DNA from: Orrella marina
GTDB taxonomy: Bacteria; Pseudomonadota; Gammaproteobacteria; Burkholderiales; Burkholderiaceae_B
Length of the DNA: 64,000 bases
Direction: 5' to 3'
Assembly: GCF_003058465.1 (NCBI RefSeq)
Contig: NZ_CP028901.1
Location: 3,658,001 to 3,722,000, forward strand
Part shown: positions 17,792 through 26,770 of the stretch, piece after piece
Layout of the letters: every line of letters begins with the position of its first letter
How positions within the stretch are numbered: the stretch's first letter is position 1
Program-made: the position numbers and the translations under genes
The notes under the pieces: model-generated
The model's input: only the letters and a program-made list of their open reading frames with translations
Told to the model about the DNA's origin: nothing
Database searches by the model: none

Positions 17792-17822
17792 AAGGAAGCC
17801 GGCAGGGTGTGCCGGCTTCCTT
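17792..17822 (-). terminator. Hairpin between dctP and dctQ (attenuator or partial terminator)
   Basis: Arms AAGGAAGCCGGCA (17792-17804) and TGCCGGCTTCCTT (17810-17822) form a perfect 13-bp stem with a 5-nt loop, in the 82-bp gap between the binding-protein gene and the permease genes. There is only a weak T stretch after it. Such hairpins commonly give higher expression of the binding protein than of the membrane subunits by partial termination or 3'-end protection of the dctP message. Confidence 0.75.
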
Positions 17823-17854
17823 GGACAGACAACTGTTAACCGGATCCAGTGTGC

Positions 17855-18823
17855 TTAGCGCAACGGAGCCAGCATCTTCTCGCCGTCAGGGCCGACAGCT
17901 TCTGCCCAGGTGGCGGTCATGACATCACCGATCTGTGCCAGGCCTTTCATCAACTCTTCGCTTGGTAGCTGATAGTTCATCTTGCCTTTAAGTTGTGCGG
18001 TGGTATCAGAGAACACTTCCTCACTCAGTTTCCAGCCACGTACTTCAGCCTCTTTACCGGCGTCGATGAGAGCCTGTTGAGCTTTGGGGCTCAGACGCTG
18101 GAAGGCTCGCTCGTTCACGTAGATCATGTTCTTGGGCATCCAGGCCTGGATGTCGTAGTAATAATCCGCAAATTCCCAGGCTTCTGTGCGAAGACCGGTG
18201 GCAGCGGAGGTCACCATCGCGTCCACGATGCCAGCAGAAAAGGCTTGCGGGATTTCGACCGCCTCAACCGTGGTGGGCACTGCCTTCATCAGGCGAGCCA
18301 TTTGCTCGGTTGTCGAGTTGTAGGTCCTGAAGCGTACGCCTTCAAGGTCGGCAAGCTTATTGATTTCTTTCTTGGTGAAAAAGCCCTGTCCCGGCCATGG
18401 AATGGCGTAGATCAGGCGCATCCCCTGATCCTTCAGGTAGGCCTCGACGAAGGGGCGCTGACCATCCCAGAGTTTCCTGGCAGAATCGTAACTGGTTACC
18501 AGGAACGGAATGGAATCGACCTGAAACAGTGGACTCTGGTTGCTCAGGTTCGACATGATGGTTTCGCCAATCTCGACCTGACCGGAGCGAACCGCACGGG
18601 GAATTTCCGGGTGTTTGAACAGGGACTGGCCTGAGTGCACTTTGATCGTCAACTCTCCACCAGAGAGCTTGTTGACGTCCTGTGCAAACTGGTTGATGTT
18701 CTGCGTGTGAAATTCGGCTTCTGGATAGGGAGTGGCCATGTTCCACGTTGTCTGGGCTGTCGCGCCAAATGACATTAGTGCCAATGTTCCAATGGCTAGT
18801 AATCCTTTCTTGGGCGTTCGCAT
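17855..18823 (-). CDS. dctP: TRAP transporter substrate-binding protein DctP
   Basis: 322 residues with a cleavable signal peptide (MRTPKKGLLAIGTLALMSFGATAQ) and the DctP fold pattern: TIKVHSGQSLFKHPEIPRAVRSGQVEIGE, a conserved binding-site Arg region LEGVRFRTYNS, and the PQAFSAGIVDAMVTS block. It captures the substrate, probably a carboxylate bound through an arginine, in the periplasm and hands it to DctQM. The ATG has AGGAGAACAGAC upstream, a strong ribosome-binding site. First gene of the operon. Confidence 0.93.
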   Translation of the reverse strand: MRTPKKGLLAIGTLALMSFGATAQTTWNMATPYPEAEFHTQNINQFAQDVNKLSGGELTIKVHSGQSLFKHPEIPRAVRSGQVEIGETIMSNLSNQSPLFQVDSIPFLVTSYDSARKLWDGQRPFVEAYLKDQGMRLIYAIPWPGQGFFTKKEINKLADLEGVRFRTYNSTTEQMARLMKAVPTTVEAVEIPQAFSAGIVDAMVTSAATGLRTEAWEFADYYYDIQAWMPKNMIYVNERAFQRLSPKAQQALIDAGKEAEVRGWKLSEEVFSDTTAQLKGKMNYQLPSEELMKGLAQIGDVMTATWAEAVGPDGEKMLAPLR

Positions 18824-19371
18824 GTCTGTTCTCCTGATGAGTGACGGGCTTTGAATACTTAGTTATGGGTCTGCGTATATTTAAACATGGTCTATCGTAT
18901 CGGTGCAGAGCGTATCAATAATTAAACACTTGCACAACGGCCAAATATCCTTTGGCGTCGGGCTGGTTCCTGGGGGCCCTCTGTCTGTGCAAAAATCCTT
19001 TCGCGTGCACTGATATGGTGAATCGGGGCCGCTCGGGTCCCCGGTCAGACACGCAGCGCGTCATCAAGTGTAGCGATTTGGTCGCATCCTGACGACTAGC
19101 ATTTGCCATGACCGGCAGGTTTCCTGGGTTCAGGCGGCATGGTCATGATCGCTACCATTGGGGGAGCTGCAGGCAGAATGTTCTGTTTGCCGCGTTCACA
19201 TCCACCATGAAACGATGGCATGATGGAATCTGATAGTTGCAGGACTCGAGTAACAAGACGAAAGCAAGAATCGGCTGGCACGATCTCGCCCTTCCCGTGC
19301 AGTTTTTCTGATGCAGTTTCTTTCATTCGTTTTCTGTACGCAATTTTTGTTCCTTGCCCAAGGAGTGTGTC
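18824..19371. other. Intergenic region, 548 bp, between dctP and the DUF924 gene
   Basis: Divergent promoter region. Short open frames exist on both strands but have neither ribosome-binding sites nor recognisable products. I see no tRNA, no strong hairpin and no repeat. Confidence 0.55.
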
Positions 19372-20067
19372 GTGACTGATGCGTCGCAAGTCTGTTCAAT
19401 TGAAGATGTCGTTGCTTTCTGGCGATCGGCCGGACCCTCAAAGTGGTTTGCCAAAGATGCAGCATTCGATGCCGAGTTCAAAGGTCGCTTCATGGCGGCA
19501 CACATGGCCGCTGCCCGCCGCGAACTTGATGCATGGCTGAGTCATCCGACCGGTTGCCTTGCCCTGATGATCCTGCTTGATCAGTTTCCCCGTAACGCCT
19601 TTCGTGGCACTGCACACATGTTTGCCACGGATTCGCTGGCGTTGAGTTTTGCCCGTCAGGCGCATGCACGAAGTTACCAGACCAGAATCGAGCAGGACAT
19701 GCAAGTGTTCCTGGTGCTGCCTTTTGAGCATTCGGAGAATATGGATGATCAGACACTGGCTGTCGATCTGTGCAGCACGCTGGATGCGAGAACGCTGGAA
19801 TTTGCCAGGTTGCATCAGGACATTATCAAACGGTTCGGGCGCTTTCCCCACCGCAATGCGGTGCTTGGGAGGGACACTACACCAGAGGAGCAAAGGTTCC
19901 TCGAAGGGGGGGATTCAGTGGGTAGGTTCGGTGGCCTAGACTTTGCCAGAAGTCCCTTGTCAGGCGTACTCTATGTATTTACATCAACAACCGACCTGCG
20001 TGTCTGGTCCTTCCAGGATGACAGGTCAGTTGGTTCCCTCGTGAGGAGATTGCCATGTCCCGACTGA
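19372..20067 (+). CDS. DUF924 family protein, C-terminus probably altered by a frameshift
   Basis: 231 residues as sequenced. Residues 10-180 carry the full DUF924 pattern: VVAFWRSAGPSKWFAKDAAFDAEF, LALMILLDQFPRNAFRGTAHMFATD, LPFEHSENMDDQ, IIKRFGRFPHRNAVLGRDTTPEEQRFLEGG. The family normally ends just after this point, but here the frame runs about 48 residues further and overlaps the next gene. The change sits at a run of seven G (19906-19912); with six G the protein would end ..FLEGGFSG and stop at 19925. Start is GTG at 19372 with AAGGAG 7 nt upstream, better than the TTG at 19354. The biochemical role of the family is not established. Confidence 0.8.
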   Translation: MTDASQVCSIEDVVAFWRSAGPSKWFAKDAAFDAEFKGRFMAAHMAAARRELDAWLSHPTGCLALMILLDQFPRNAFRGTAHMFATDSLALSFARQAHARSYQTRIEQDMQVFLVLPFEHSENMDDQTLAVDLCSTLDARTLEFARLHQDIIKRFGRFPHRNAVLGRDTTPEEQRFLEGGDSVGRFGGLDFARSPLSGVLYVFTSTTDLRVWSFQDDRSVGSLVRRLPCPD

Positions 20068-21226
20068 TTCCGACCGTTGATCCCGATGGATTGCTGGAGT
20101 ATTCGGTTGTCTACACGGATCGTGCGCTGAATCACATGTCCGCCCGATTCCAGCAGGTGATGCGTGACATCTCGGCAGGGTTGAGGCAGGCGTATGGCGC
20201 AAGCGCGGTGGCGGTTGTGCCGGGCAGCGGTACGTTTGCCATGGAATCCGTTGCCAGACAATTTGCCCAGGACGCGCGTTGTGTGGTGATTCGCAATGGC
20301 TGGTTCAGTTTTCGCTGGTCGCAGATCCTGGAAATGGGCTCCATTGCCAGCCAGATTGATGTGATCAAGGCGCGCACGGTGGATACTGAGGAACAACCCG
20401 CTTTCGCGCCTGCACCGGTCGAGGAAGTCATTCAGACCATCCGCACGGTCAGACCTCAGGTCGTGTTTGCACCGCATGTCGAGACGGCCAGTGGCATCAT
20501 TTTGCCGGATTCATATCTGGAGCGCGTAGCGCAGGCAGTGCACGAGGTCGGCGGACTGTTTGTACTGGACTGCATCGCTTCGGGTGCAGTATGGGTCGAC
20601 ATGAAGAAGCTGGGTGTGGATGTGCTGATCAGCGCTCCCCAGAAAGGCTGGTCTGCCCAGGCGTGTTGCGGACTTGTGATGCTGGGGACCGAGCCCTCGA
20701 ACGAATCGAGCAGACGACAAGCACAAGTTTTGCCTGCGACCTTCGCAAATGGCTCCAGATCATGCAAGCCTATGAAGGCGGCGGACATGCCTATCACGCG
20801 ACCATGCCGACTGACGCACTGACCGTCCTGAGAGATGCCATGAACCAGACCCGGGAAATGGGGTGGGAGCAGGCGTGCCTGGCGCAGCAGAAACTCGGTG
20901 CCGAGGTTCGTGAGATGCTCAGGGAGATGGGTTTCAAAAGTGTGGCAGCACCAGGGTACGAGGCGCCTGGTGTGGTCGTGAGTTACACGCAGGACCCTGA
21001 CATCCAGTCCACCAGAAAGTTTGCCCAGGTCGGTGTGCAGGCAGCGGCTGGTGTTGCCCTGCAGTGTGATGAGCCACCAGCTTTCAAAACATTCAGGATT
21101 GGTTTGTTTGGACTGGATAAGCTGAGCCATCCAGAGAGGACTGTGGATTTGCTGAGAAGCGCCTTGAGCGAAATGTTGCAGCAGCAGGAGGTCTTAGAGA
21201 ATGCGGGTGTTGCTGGTCGAGGATGA
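20055..21226 (+). pseudogene. Class V aminotransferase (PLP-dependent), interrupted by a -1 frameshift
   Basis: Two overlapping frames together make one full-length class V aminotransferase of about 390 residues. The first frame (20055 to about 20687) has the N-terminus, the VVPGSGTFAMESVARQF PLP-phosphate region, FVLDCIASGAVW (the Asp that contacts the pyridine nitrogen) and SAPQKGWSAQACCGLVML with the candidate PLP lysine. The second frame (from about 20687 to 21226) continues with ALERIEQTTSTSF, DLRKWLQIMQAYEGGGHAYHATMPTDAL and the C-terminal domain. The switch lies at GGGG (20684-20687) and needs one extra G to restore a single frame. It is related to alanine-glyoxylate or similar transaminases; substrate unknown. 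Its 3' end overlaps tctD by 26 nt. Confidence 0.8.
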
Positions 21227-21887
21227 GCCAGAGCTAGCGCACTGGCTGGCGCTGAGCCTGCAGCGCCAGGGTGGCTTCTTGATCGAATGGGCCAACGATG
21301 GTCTGCTGGCCTACCGCCGCCTAAAGATGGAGGAGTTCGATGCCATCATTCTGGATCTCGGTATTCCAGGAATGGATGGCCGCACCTTGCTGGCACGGTT
21401 GCGCGATGAGGATGATCGAACGCCGATTCTCGTCCTGACTGCCAGGGACTCGCTATCCCAGCGAGTCGATACACTGGAGTCCGGAGCAGATGATTTTTTA
21501 CCGAAACCATTCATGATCGAGGAACTCAGTGCCCGTCTGAACGCACTGATCCGTCGCAGCAGAGGCAAGGACAAACCCAGGATGTCTTGTGGCAGCCTGC
21601 ATTTTGACCTTCACAACCACCGGTTTGAACTCAAGGACGGACTGCTGCAACTGACTCCCAGAGAAACGGAAACTTTGCGGGTCCTCATGCAGCGAAGTGG
21701 AGAACCCGTCGCCAAACAGTACATACTCGATCGCCTCACCGAACGCGGGGATGACGAGATCGGGGTGGAAGCCATTGAGGTCCTGATTCACCGGTTACGA
21801 AAGAAGTTGCAGCGTTCGGATGTGCAGATCACTACCTTGCGCGGGATAGGGTACTGTCTGGAGCCTGTGGCCGAGCACAATGCCTGA
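21201..21887 (+). CDS. tctD: OmpR-family response regulator, TctD-like
   Basis: 228 residues: receiver domain with the acidic pocket (LLVEDEPE), phospho-acceptor Asp in IILDLGIPGMDG, switch Thr in VLTARD and Lys in LPKPF, then a C-terminal winged helix (LTPRETETLRVLMQRSGEPVAKQYILDRL, VEVLIHRLRKKL-type recognition helix and TLRGIGYCLE wing). Location directly before a histidine kinase and a TctCBA transporter marks it as the regulator of that transporter. GGAGG ends 9 nt before the ATG, inside the upstream aminotransferase gene. Confidence 0.9.
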   Translation: MRVLLVEDEPELAHWLALSLQRQGGFLIEWANDGLLAYRRLKMEEFDAIILDLGIPGMDGRTLLARLRDEDDRTPILVLTARDSLSQRVDTLESGADDFLPKPFMIEELSARLNALIRRSRGKDKPRMSCGSLHFDLHNHRFELKDGLLQLTPRETETLRVLMQRSGEPVAKQYILDRLTERGDDEIGVEAIEVLIHRLRKKLQRSDVQITTLRGIGYCLEPVAEHNA

Positions 21888-23316
21888 ACGGAAGGTGCCT
21901 GCCTTGCTCGATCGTCTGCGTCCGGGAAGCTTGCGTTCGACGCTCCTCTGGTTGCTGATACCGCCAGTGGTCATGGCAATGGTGTTGTCTTTCTGGGCGT
22001 CAAGCCATGAGTTGCGTGACCAGGTCAACGCCGCATTTGATCGCTCCCTGGCGGGCGCCCTGCGCTCCATTCAGGTGAATCTTCGGACAGAAAGTGGTGG
22101 ACTGGGGATGGAACAGCCATTTTATCTGCTTGAGTTCCTGTCGCTCACCACAGGCAGCAACGTGTATTTCAGAGTGGGGACCGAGGACGGTCTGACCGAG
22201 ATCGGCTACGCCGATCTGCCCTTGCCATCCGAGAGTCTGCAGTCTGACCGGCCTGTTTACTACAACGGCCAGTACCACGGCGAAGCACTGCGGCTCGCAG
22301 CGATTGCAATTGAACTCAAGCAAGGATTGCACTACTCCCCGGACAGCCGGGTCATCATTGTGGTTGGCGAGGAAACACTCGAGCGAGACGACTTCATCGA
22401 GAGAGTGATGTTGCAGTCGTTTCGCAAGGACGTGATTGTCGTCTTGATCATGATTCTTTTAATTCTGGCGGGCGTCATCATGGTAGTTCGCCCCTTGAAG
22501 CAGACCAGCGAGGCCGTTCGCCGCCGGTCGTTTGATGATCTGCAACCGATCGACGAAGAAGATCTGCCGCGAGAGATCCGGCCACTGATCCAGGCTATCA
22601 ATCTGCATATGCATCGGTATGCAGAACGAGCAAGAACCCAGCAGCAGTTTCTGGATGATGCATCACATCAGTTGCGCACACCCTTGTCTGTGCTCACGAC
22701 TCAGGTTGAGTATGCCCGGCAACTGGCACAGACTGATGCAATGAAGGAAGTCCTTGATGCAGTGCAGATGCGTCTGCGCAACACCGTTCGCCTGACCAAT
22801 CAGATGCTGTCGCTGGCAAAGGTGCATGATGCAGCCGACAAACTGGCATCCAGAGTGCCTGATACCCGTACTGACTTGTGCCGCATTGCCGAAGAAGTGG
22901 TTGGCGAGTTCCTCCCCGCCGCGCGTAAGCAGCGCATGGACTTTGGACTGGATGTGCCTGCCGGACCGGTGCACGTGCGAGCGATCGGCTGGCTGGTGAG
23001 TCAGGCGCTCTCGAATATGGTGTCCAACGCGCTGATCTACTGTCCGCCTGGATCGAGAATCACTGTGTCGGTTCGTCAGGTCGGGGAGGAGGTCTGGCTG
23101 GAAGTCGAGGATGACGGGCCTGGTATGAGTGAGCAGGACATTGCGTTGGCGCGGCATCGATTCCGCCGCGGGGAGTCAGGGCAGAAGATGCAAGGGTCAG
23201 GACTTGGACTGGCGATTGTTCAGACGATCGCGCAGATCAATCACGCGAGGCTCGACATGTTCGCGGGAGCGCCTGGAAAGGGGCTTCTGGTCAGACTGTC
23301 GTTTCCTGTGAGTTAG
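21880..23316 (+). CDS. tctE: Sensor histidine kinase, TctE-like
   Basis: 478 residues. One transmembrane helix near the N-terminus (about 27-48), a periplasmic sensor region of about 135 residues, a second transmembrane helix (about 184-206), HAMP-like linker, HisKA with phospho-acceptor His263 in DDASHQLRTPLSVL, and an HATPase domain with the N-box SNMVSNALIYCPPG, G1 VEDDGPGMS and G2 GSGLGLAIVQTIA. The 8-nt overlap with tctD implies co-translation. It presumably senses the tricarboxylate or related acid handled by TctCBA. Confidence 0.92.
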   Translation: MPERKVPALLDRLRPGSLRSTLLWLLIPPVVMAMVLSFWASSHELRDQVNAAFDRSLAGALRSIQVNLRTESGGLGMEQPFYLLEFLSLTTGSNVYFRVGTEDGLTEIGYADLPLPSESLQSDRPVYYNGQYHGEALRLAAIAIELKQGLHYSPDSRVIIVVGEETLERDDFIERVMLQSFRKDVIVVLIMILLILAGVIMVVRPLKQTSEAVRRRSFDDLQPIDEEDLPREIRPLIQAINLHMHRYAERARTQQQFLDDASHQLRTPLSVLTTQVEYARQLAQTDAMKEVLDAVQMRLRNTVRLTNQMLSLAKVHDAADKLASRVPDTRTDLCRIAEEVVGEFLPAARKQRMDFGLDVPAGPVHVRAIGWLVSQALSNMVSNALIYCPPGSRITVSVRQVGEEVWLEVEDDGPGMSEQDIALARHRFRRGESGQKMQGSGLGLAIVQTIAQINHARLDMFAGAPGKGLLVRLSFPVS

Positions 23317-23358
23317 TCTGACCACATCTGCCAGCTACTCGCATGACCCGTGCTTTCG

Positions 23359-23373
23359 TAGGGATTTTCCCTA
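23359..23373. promoter_or_regulatory. Inverted repeat upstream of tctC, candidate TctD site
   Basis: TAGGGA (23359-23364) and TCCCTA (23368-23373) form a perfect 6-3-6 inverted repeat 121 bp before the tctC start. A second, looser repeat CTTTCC and GGAAAG follows (about 23385-23410). Position and symmetry suit a regulator site for the transporter genes; the assignment to TctD is a guess from context. Confidence 0.35.
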
Positions 23374-23493
23374 GTTTGCAGAACTTTCCTGATGAATTGA
23401 AAGGAAAGAGAAAGCTTGAATTGCGTATGGTCTACGCCTGAGAAGTGTGAACGGATCACTCGATCTTTATAAGTTCCAACCAGGAGACCTTTT

Positions 23494-24489
23494 ATGAAAC
23501 TGTATCGTTTGTCGATGTCCTGCCTCGCCGCAGGCGTTTTGAGTCTGGGCCTTGCGACAGGTGTGCAAGCCCAGAGTCAGCCAACCAAGCCAGAGTGTAT
23601 TGCGCCTGCGCAGCCTGGGGGAGGCTTTGACCTGACTTGTCGACTTGCCGTGGGTGGTTTTGCTGAAACCGGGATTTTGTCCGAACCCATGCGCATCGTT
23701 TACATGCCCGGCGGTATTGGTGCGGTTGCCTACAACAACATCGTGGCACAGCGTCCAGCTGATCCGAACGCGATTGTGGCGTTCTCCGGAGGCTCTTTGC
23801 TGAACCTGGCCCAGGGCAAGTTTGGCAAGTACAACGCAGATGATGTCCGCTGGCTGGCTGCAATCGGAAGTGACTATGGGGTGGCGATCGTTCGTGATGA
23901 CTCTCCCTACAAAGATCTGAAGTCCCTGATGGAAGCTTTCAAGGAAGATCCAACCAAGATTGTGCTGGGTGCGGGAGGATCAATCGGTAGCCAGGACTGG
24001 ATGAAGGCAGCGCTGACTGCGAAGGCAGCTGGTGTGGACTACAAGAAGATGCGTTTCGTGGCGTTTGAGGGCGGTGGCGAGGCGGTGACTGCGTTGCGCG
24101 GCGGCCACATCCAGGCGTACATGGGTGATGCAGCCGAGGCTCGCACGATGCTCGACGGTGGCACACCGATCCGGGTGCTCGCCGTGTTCAGTGACAAGCG
24201 TCTTCCGGGCAAGATGGGTGACATCCCGACAGCTGCCGAGCAGGGTTTTGATATCGACTGGCCCATCATCCGCGGTTTCTACATGGGCCCCAAAGTGGCT
24301 GATGAGAGCTATGACTGGTGGGCTAACAGCTTTAACGAGCTGATGAAAACCCCAGAGTTTGCCAAGCTGCAGGAGCAAAACGGTCTGTTTCCGTTTGACA
24401 TGACTGGTAACGAGCTCGATGGTTACATCAAGGAACGTGTGAAGTTCTTCACCGAGCTTGCAGACTCGTTTGGTCTGATCAAGAAATAA
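23494..24489 (+). CDS. tctC: Tripartite tricarboxylate transporter substrate-binding protein (Bug/TctC)
   Basis: 331 residues with a signal peptide ending VQAQS and the TctC/Bug fold: CIAPAQPGGGFDLTCRLA (carboxylate-binding loop), MPGGIGAVAYNNI, a conserved GSDYGVAIVRDDSPYKDLKSLMEAFK stretch and AEQGFDIDWPIIRGFYMGP. It binds the organic acid in the periplasm. AGGAGACC lies just upstream of the ATG. It is followed by a hairpin and then tctBA. Confidence 0.93.
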   Translation: MKLYRLSMSCLAAGVLSLGLATGVQAQSQPTKPECIAPAQPGGGFDLTCRLAVGGFAETGILSEPMRIVYMPGGIGAVAYNNIVAQRPADPNAIVAFSGGSLLNLAQGKFGKYNADDVRWLAAIGSDYGVAIVRDDSPYKDLKSLMEAFKEDPTKIVLGAGGSIGSQDWMKAALTAKAAGVDYKKMRFVAFEGGGEAVTALRGGHIQAYMGDAAEARTMLDGGTPIRVLAVFSDKRLPGKMGDIPTAAEQGFDIDWPIIRGFYMGPKVADESYDWWANSFNELMKTPEFAKLQEQNGLFPFDMTGNELDGYIKERVKFFTELADSFGLIKK

Positions 24490-24511
24490 GCCTGATTTCA
24501 TACTGACTGAT

Positions 24512-24542
24512 CATGGGCGTACGCGACAGGCGCACGCCCATG
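24512..24542 (+). terminator. Hairpin between tctC and tctB (attenuator)
   Basis: CATGGGCGTACGC (24512-24524) pairs with GCGCACGCCCATG (24530-24542) with a single mismatch around a 5-nt loop. No T run follows. Its position mirrors the dctP-dctQ hairpin and probably sets the ratio of binding protein to membrane subunits. It also argues against starting TctB at the ATG at 24513. Confidence 0.7.
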
Positions 24543-24560
24543 ATTGCAGGAATCACGACA

Positions 24561-25004
24561 ATGACTCTGAATGATCGTTTGTTAGGTGTGGCGGCACTGG
24601 TCTTTGCGGCATTTCTGACCTGGTTTGGTCACGACCTTGAAGCCCCGTTCTCCTATGAACCTGTTGGCCCCAAAGCGTTCCCACTGCTACTTGCGTTGAT
24701 CATCGCCCTGTGCGGATTACGCCTGGTGTTCAAAGGCGGAAATGACGTGGAAGCGAACCCGCCAGGGGCGAACCTGCGGATTGCGAGCATGGTCGCAGCC
24801 TTGGCCGCGTACGCATTCTTCTTTCAGTGGCTTGGATTTGTCATCTCTACAGCATTGATGTCGCTGGTGGTCGGCAAGCTGTTTGGTGGCGGCTGGCTCA
24901 AGACGGCAATTGGTGCCGTGCTGATGGGCATCGGGCTATTTCTGGCGTTTGACAAGGGACTGGATGTCGTGCTGCCGGCCGGTATTCTGGGAGATCTGCT
25001 GTGA
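24561..25004 (+). CDS. tctB: Tripartite tricarboxylate transporter small permease TctB
   Basis: 147 residues with four hydrophobic segments, beginning MTLNDRLLGVAALVFAAFLTW and containing FSYEPVGPKAFPLLLALIIALCGLRL, the typical TctB opening. It pairs with TctA in the membrane. I start at the ATG at 24561 (AGGA upstream) rather than 24513, since the longer form would be translated through the hairpin. The GTG start of tctA overlaps its stop codon. Confidence 0.88.
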   Translation: MTLNDRLLGVAALVFAAFLTWFGHDLEAPFSYEPVGPKAFPLLLALIIALCGLRLVFKGGNDVEANPPGANLRIASMVAALAAYAFFFQWLGFVISTALMSLVVGKLFGGGWLKTAIGAVLMGIGLFLAFDKGLDVVLPAGILGDLL

Positions 25005-26530
25005 GTGCTCTTCTTGATCATCTATCGATTGGCTTCGGGGTTGCATTCTCCTGGACCAATCTGCTGGTGGCGGCCATTGGATCCTTCATCGGTACGATTG
25101 TCGGGGTCTTGCCAGGACTGGGCCCCATCAACGGTGTGGCCATGCTGGTACCGATTGCGTTTGCCATGCAGTTGCCACCTGAAACTGCGCTGATCCTGTT
25201 GGCAGCGGTTTATGTCGGTGCCGAGTATGGTGGTCGTATCACATCTATTCTGATCAACGTGCCAGGCGAAGCTGCTGCGGTGATGACGACCATGGACGGG
25301 TATCCGCTTGCGCGACAAGGTCTGGCCAGCGTGGCGCTTTCCCTGTCTGCCTGGGCTTCTTTCATTGGTTCGGCAATTGCAATTTTCGGGATCCTGTTGC
25401 TGGCTCCTTTACTGGCGGGCTGGGCGATAGCTTTCGGTCCTGCCGAATACTTTGTGCTGATGGTGTTCGCTTTCTGCGCACTGACCAGCTTGCTTGGAGA
25501 GCAACCAGTCAAAGGCATTCTGGCCGCCATGGTGGGGTTGTCGATTTCCACGATTGGCGTCGACGCGAATTCGGGCGTTTACCGCTATACGTTTGATATT
25601 CCCAATCTGGCTGACGGAATGGACTTTGTGGTCGTAGTGATCGGTCTGTTTGCCGTAGCCGAGATGATGCAAATGCTTGAGAAGCTCCTCGGCGGAGTGT
25701 CGATCGATGTGCCAAAGAGTGAGCGAAAGCTCTTCAATTTCAAGGAACTGGCCTTTACCTGGTGGACCACTGTCCGGTCAGGGGTGCTGGGGTTCTGTAT
25801 TGGTGTGCTGCCTGGTGCGGGTGCCAGCGTTGCGTCTGCTGTGGCATATGCAAACGAGAAGAAAATCACCGAGGGAAAAGACCCGAACGCAAAGTTCGGT
25901 CGGGGTGACCTTAGAGGCCTGGCCGCGCCAGAGGCTGCCAACAACAGTGCCGCAATGGGCTCGTTCATTCCCATGCTCACGCTTGGCGTACCTGGTTCTG
26001 GCACGACAGCCGTCATGATGGGTGCGCTGACCCTCTACAACATCACACCCGGCCCGGTGCTGTTTGATGCGCAACCACAGATTGTGTGGGGTCTGATCGC
26101 GTCACTCTTTATTGCCAACGTCATGCTGTTCTTGATGAACGTGCCGTTGGTTCGGGTGTTTGCGTCCATGCTGTCAATACCACCCTGGTTGCTGGTTCCG
26201 GGCATTCTGGCGACCAGTTTCATTGGGGTGTACGCCTTGAACGGCACGACGTTTGATTTGATGCTGATGGTGGGTGTTGGTTTGATTGGCTACTTCCTCA
26301 GGAAGATGGACGTCCCGATGGCACCCATGGTGCTGGGCGTGGTGCTGGGCAACATGATGGAACAGAACCTGCGCAGGGCTCTGTCCATTACCAATGGCGA
26401 TCTTGCTATCCTGTTCCAGAGCGGTATCACCATTGGGTTGTGGGTTGCCGCTGTTCTGGTCGCTGTCGTGCCACCGTATTGGCGTTATCGCACTCGCAAG
26501 AAGCGGGAAAATCTGGCCGCGCAGGCATGA
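25001..26530 (+). CDS. tctA: Tripartite tricarboxylate transporter large permease TctA
   Basis: 509 residues, about twelve hydrophobic segments. It has the two TctA signature blocks: GTIVGVLPGLGPINGVAMLVPI near the N-terminus and FCIGVLPGAGASVASAVAYANEKK in the middle, plus RGLAAPEAANNSAAMGSFIPMLTLGVPGSGTTAVMMGAL. It is the ion-coupled membrane subunit. GTG start, 4-nt overlap with tctB. It ends the operon ahead of a strong hairpin. Confidence 0.94.
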   Translation: MSALLDHLSIGFGVAFSWTNLLVAAIGSFIGTIVGVLPGLGPINGVAMLVPIAFAMQLPPETALILLAAVYVGAEYGGRITSILINVPGEAAAVMTTMDGYPLARQGLASVALSLSAWASFIGSAIAIFGILLLAPLLAGWAIAFGPAEYFVLMVFAFCALTSLLGEQPVKGILAAMVGLSISTIGVDANSGVYRYTFDIPNLADGMDFVVVVIGLFAVAEMMQMLEKLLGGVSIDVPKSERKLFNFKELAFTWWTTVRSGVLGFCIGVLPGAGASVASAVAYANEKKITEGKDPNAKFGRGDLRGLAAPEAANNSAAMGSFIPMLTLGVPGSGTTAVMMGALTLYNITPGPVLFDAQPQIVWGLIASLFIANVMLFLMNVPLVRVFASMLSIPPWLLVPGILATSFIGVYALNGTTFDLMLMVGVGLIGYFLRKMDVPMAPMVLGVVLGNMMEQNLRRALSITNGDLAILFQSGITIGLWVAAVLVAVVPPYWRYRTRKKRENLAAQA

Positions 26531-26552
26531 GCCTGATCTGAGTCAGTTCAAA

Positions 26553-26597
26553 GATGGCCAGGGAATCTGGATAAGTCGCCCAGATTCCCTGGCCATC
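26553..26597 (+). terminator. Perfect 18-bp hairpin after tctA
   Basis: GATGGCCAGGGAATCTGG (26553-26570) and its exact complement (26580-26597) enclose a 9-nt loop, 22 bp after the tctA stop. It is followed by only a short T-containing stretch, but stem strength and position make it the likely end of the tct transcript. Confidence 0.8.
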
Positions 26598-26770
26598 TGG
26601 TGTTTCAACCCCTGCCTGCTTGCGCGCCATGCCGCAGGAAAGTCGTGTAGAGATAACAGAGAGGGGTGGTCTGAGCGTGTCGGGTCGCGCGTCTACCGTT
26701 GTAGACTTCTGTTTCAGAGAAGTGATTCTGGCAGTGACTGGTTGGTGCTGGCGCAGTTTCGGAGTGGCAA

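Noticed and set aside
17773..17832. Longer start for DctQ
   Set aside because: Would translate a perfect hairpin between dctP and dctQ; the DctQ-like sequence begins after 17772.
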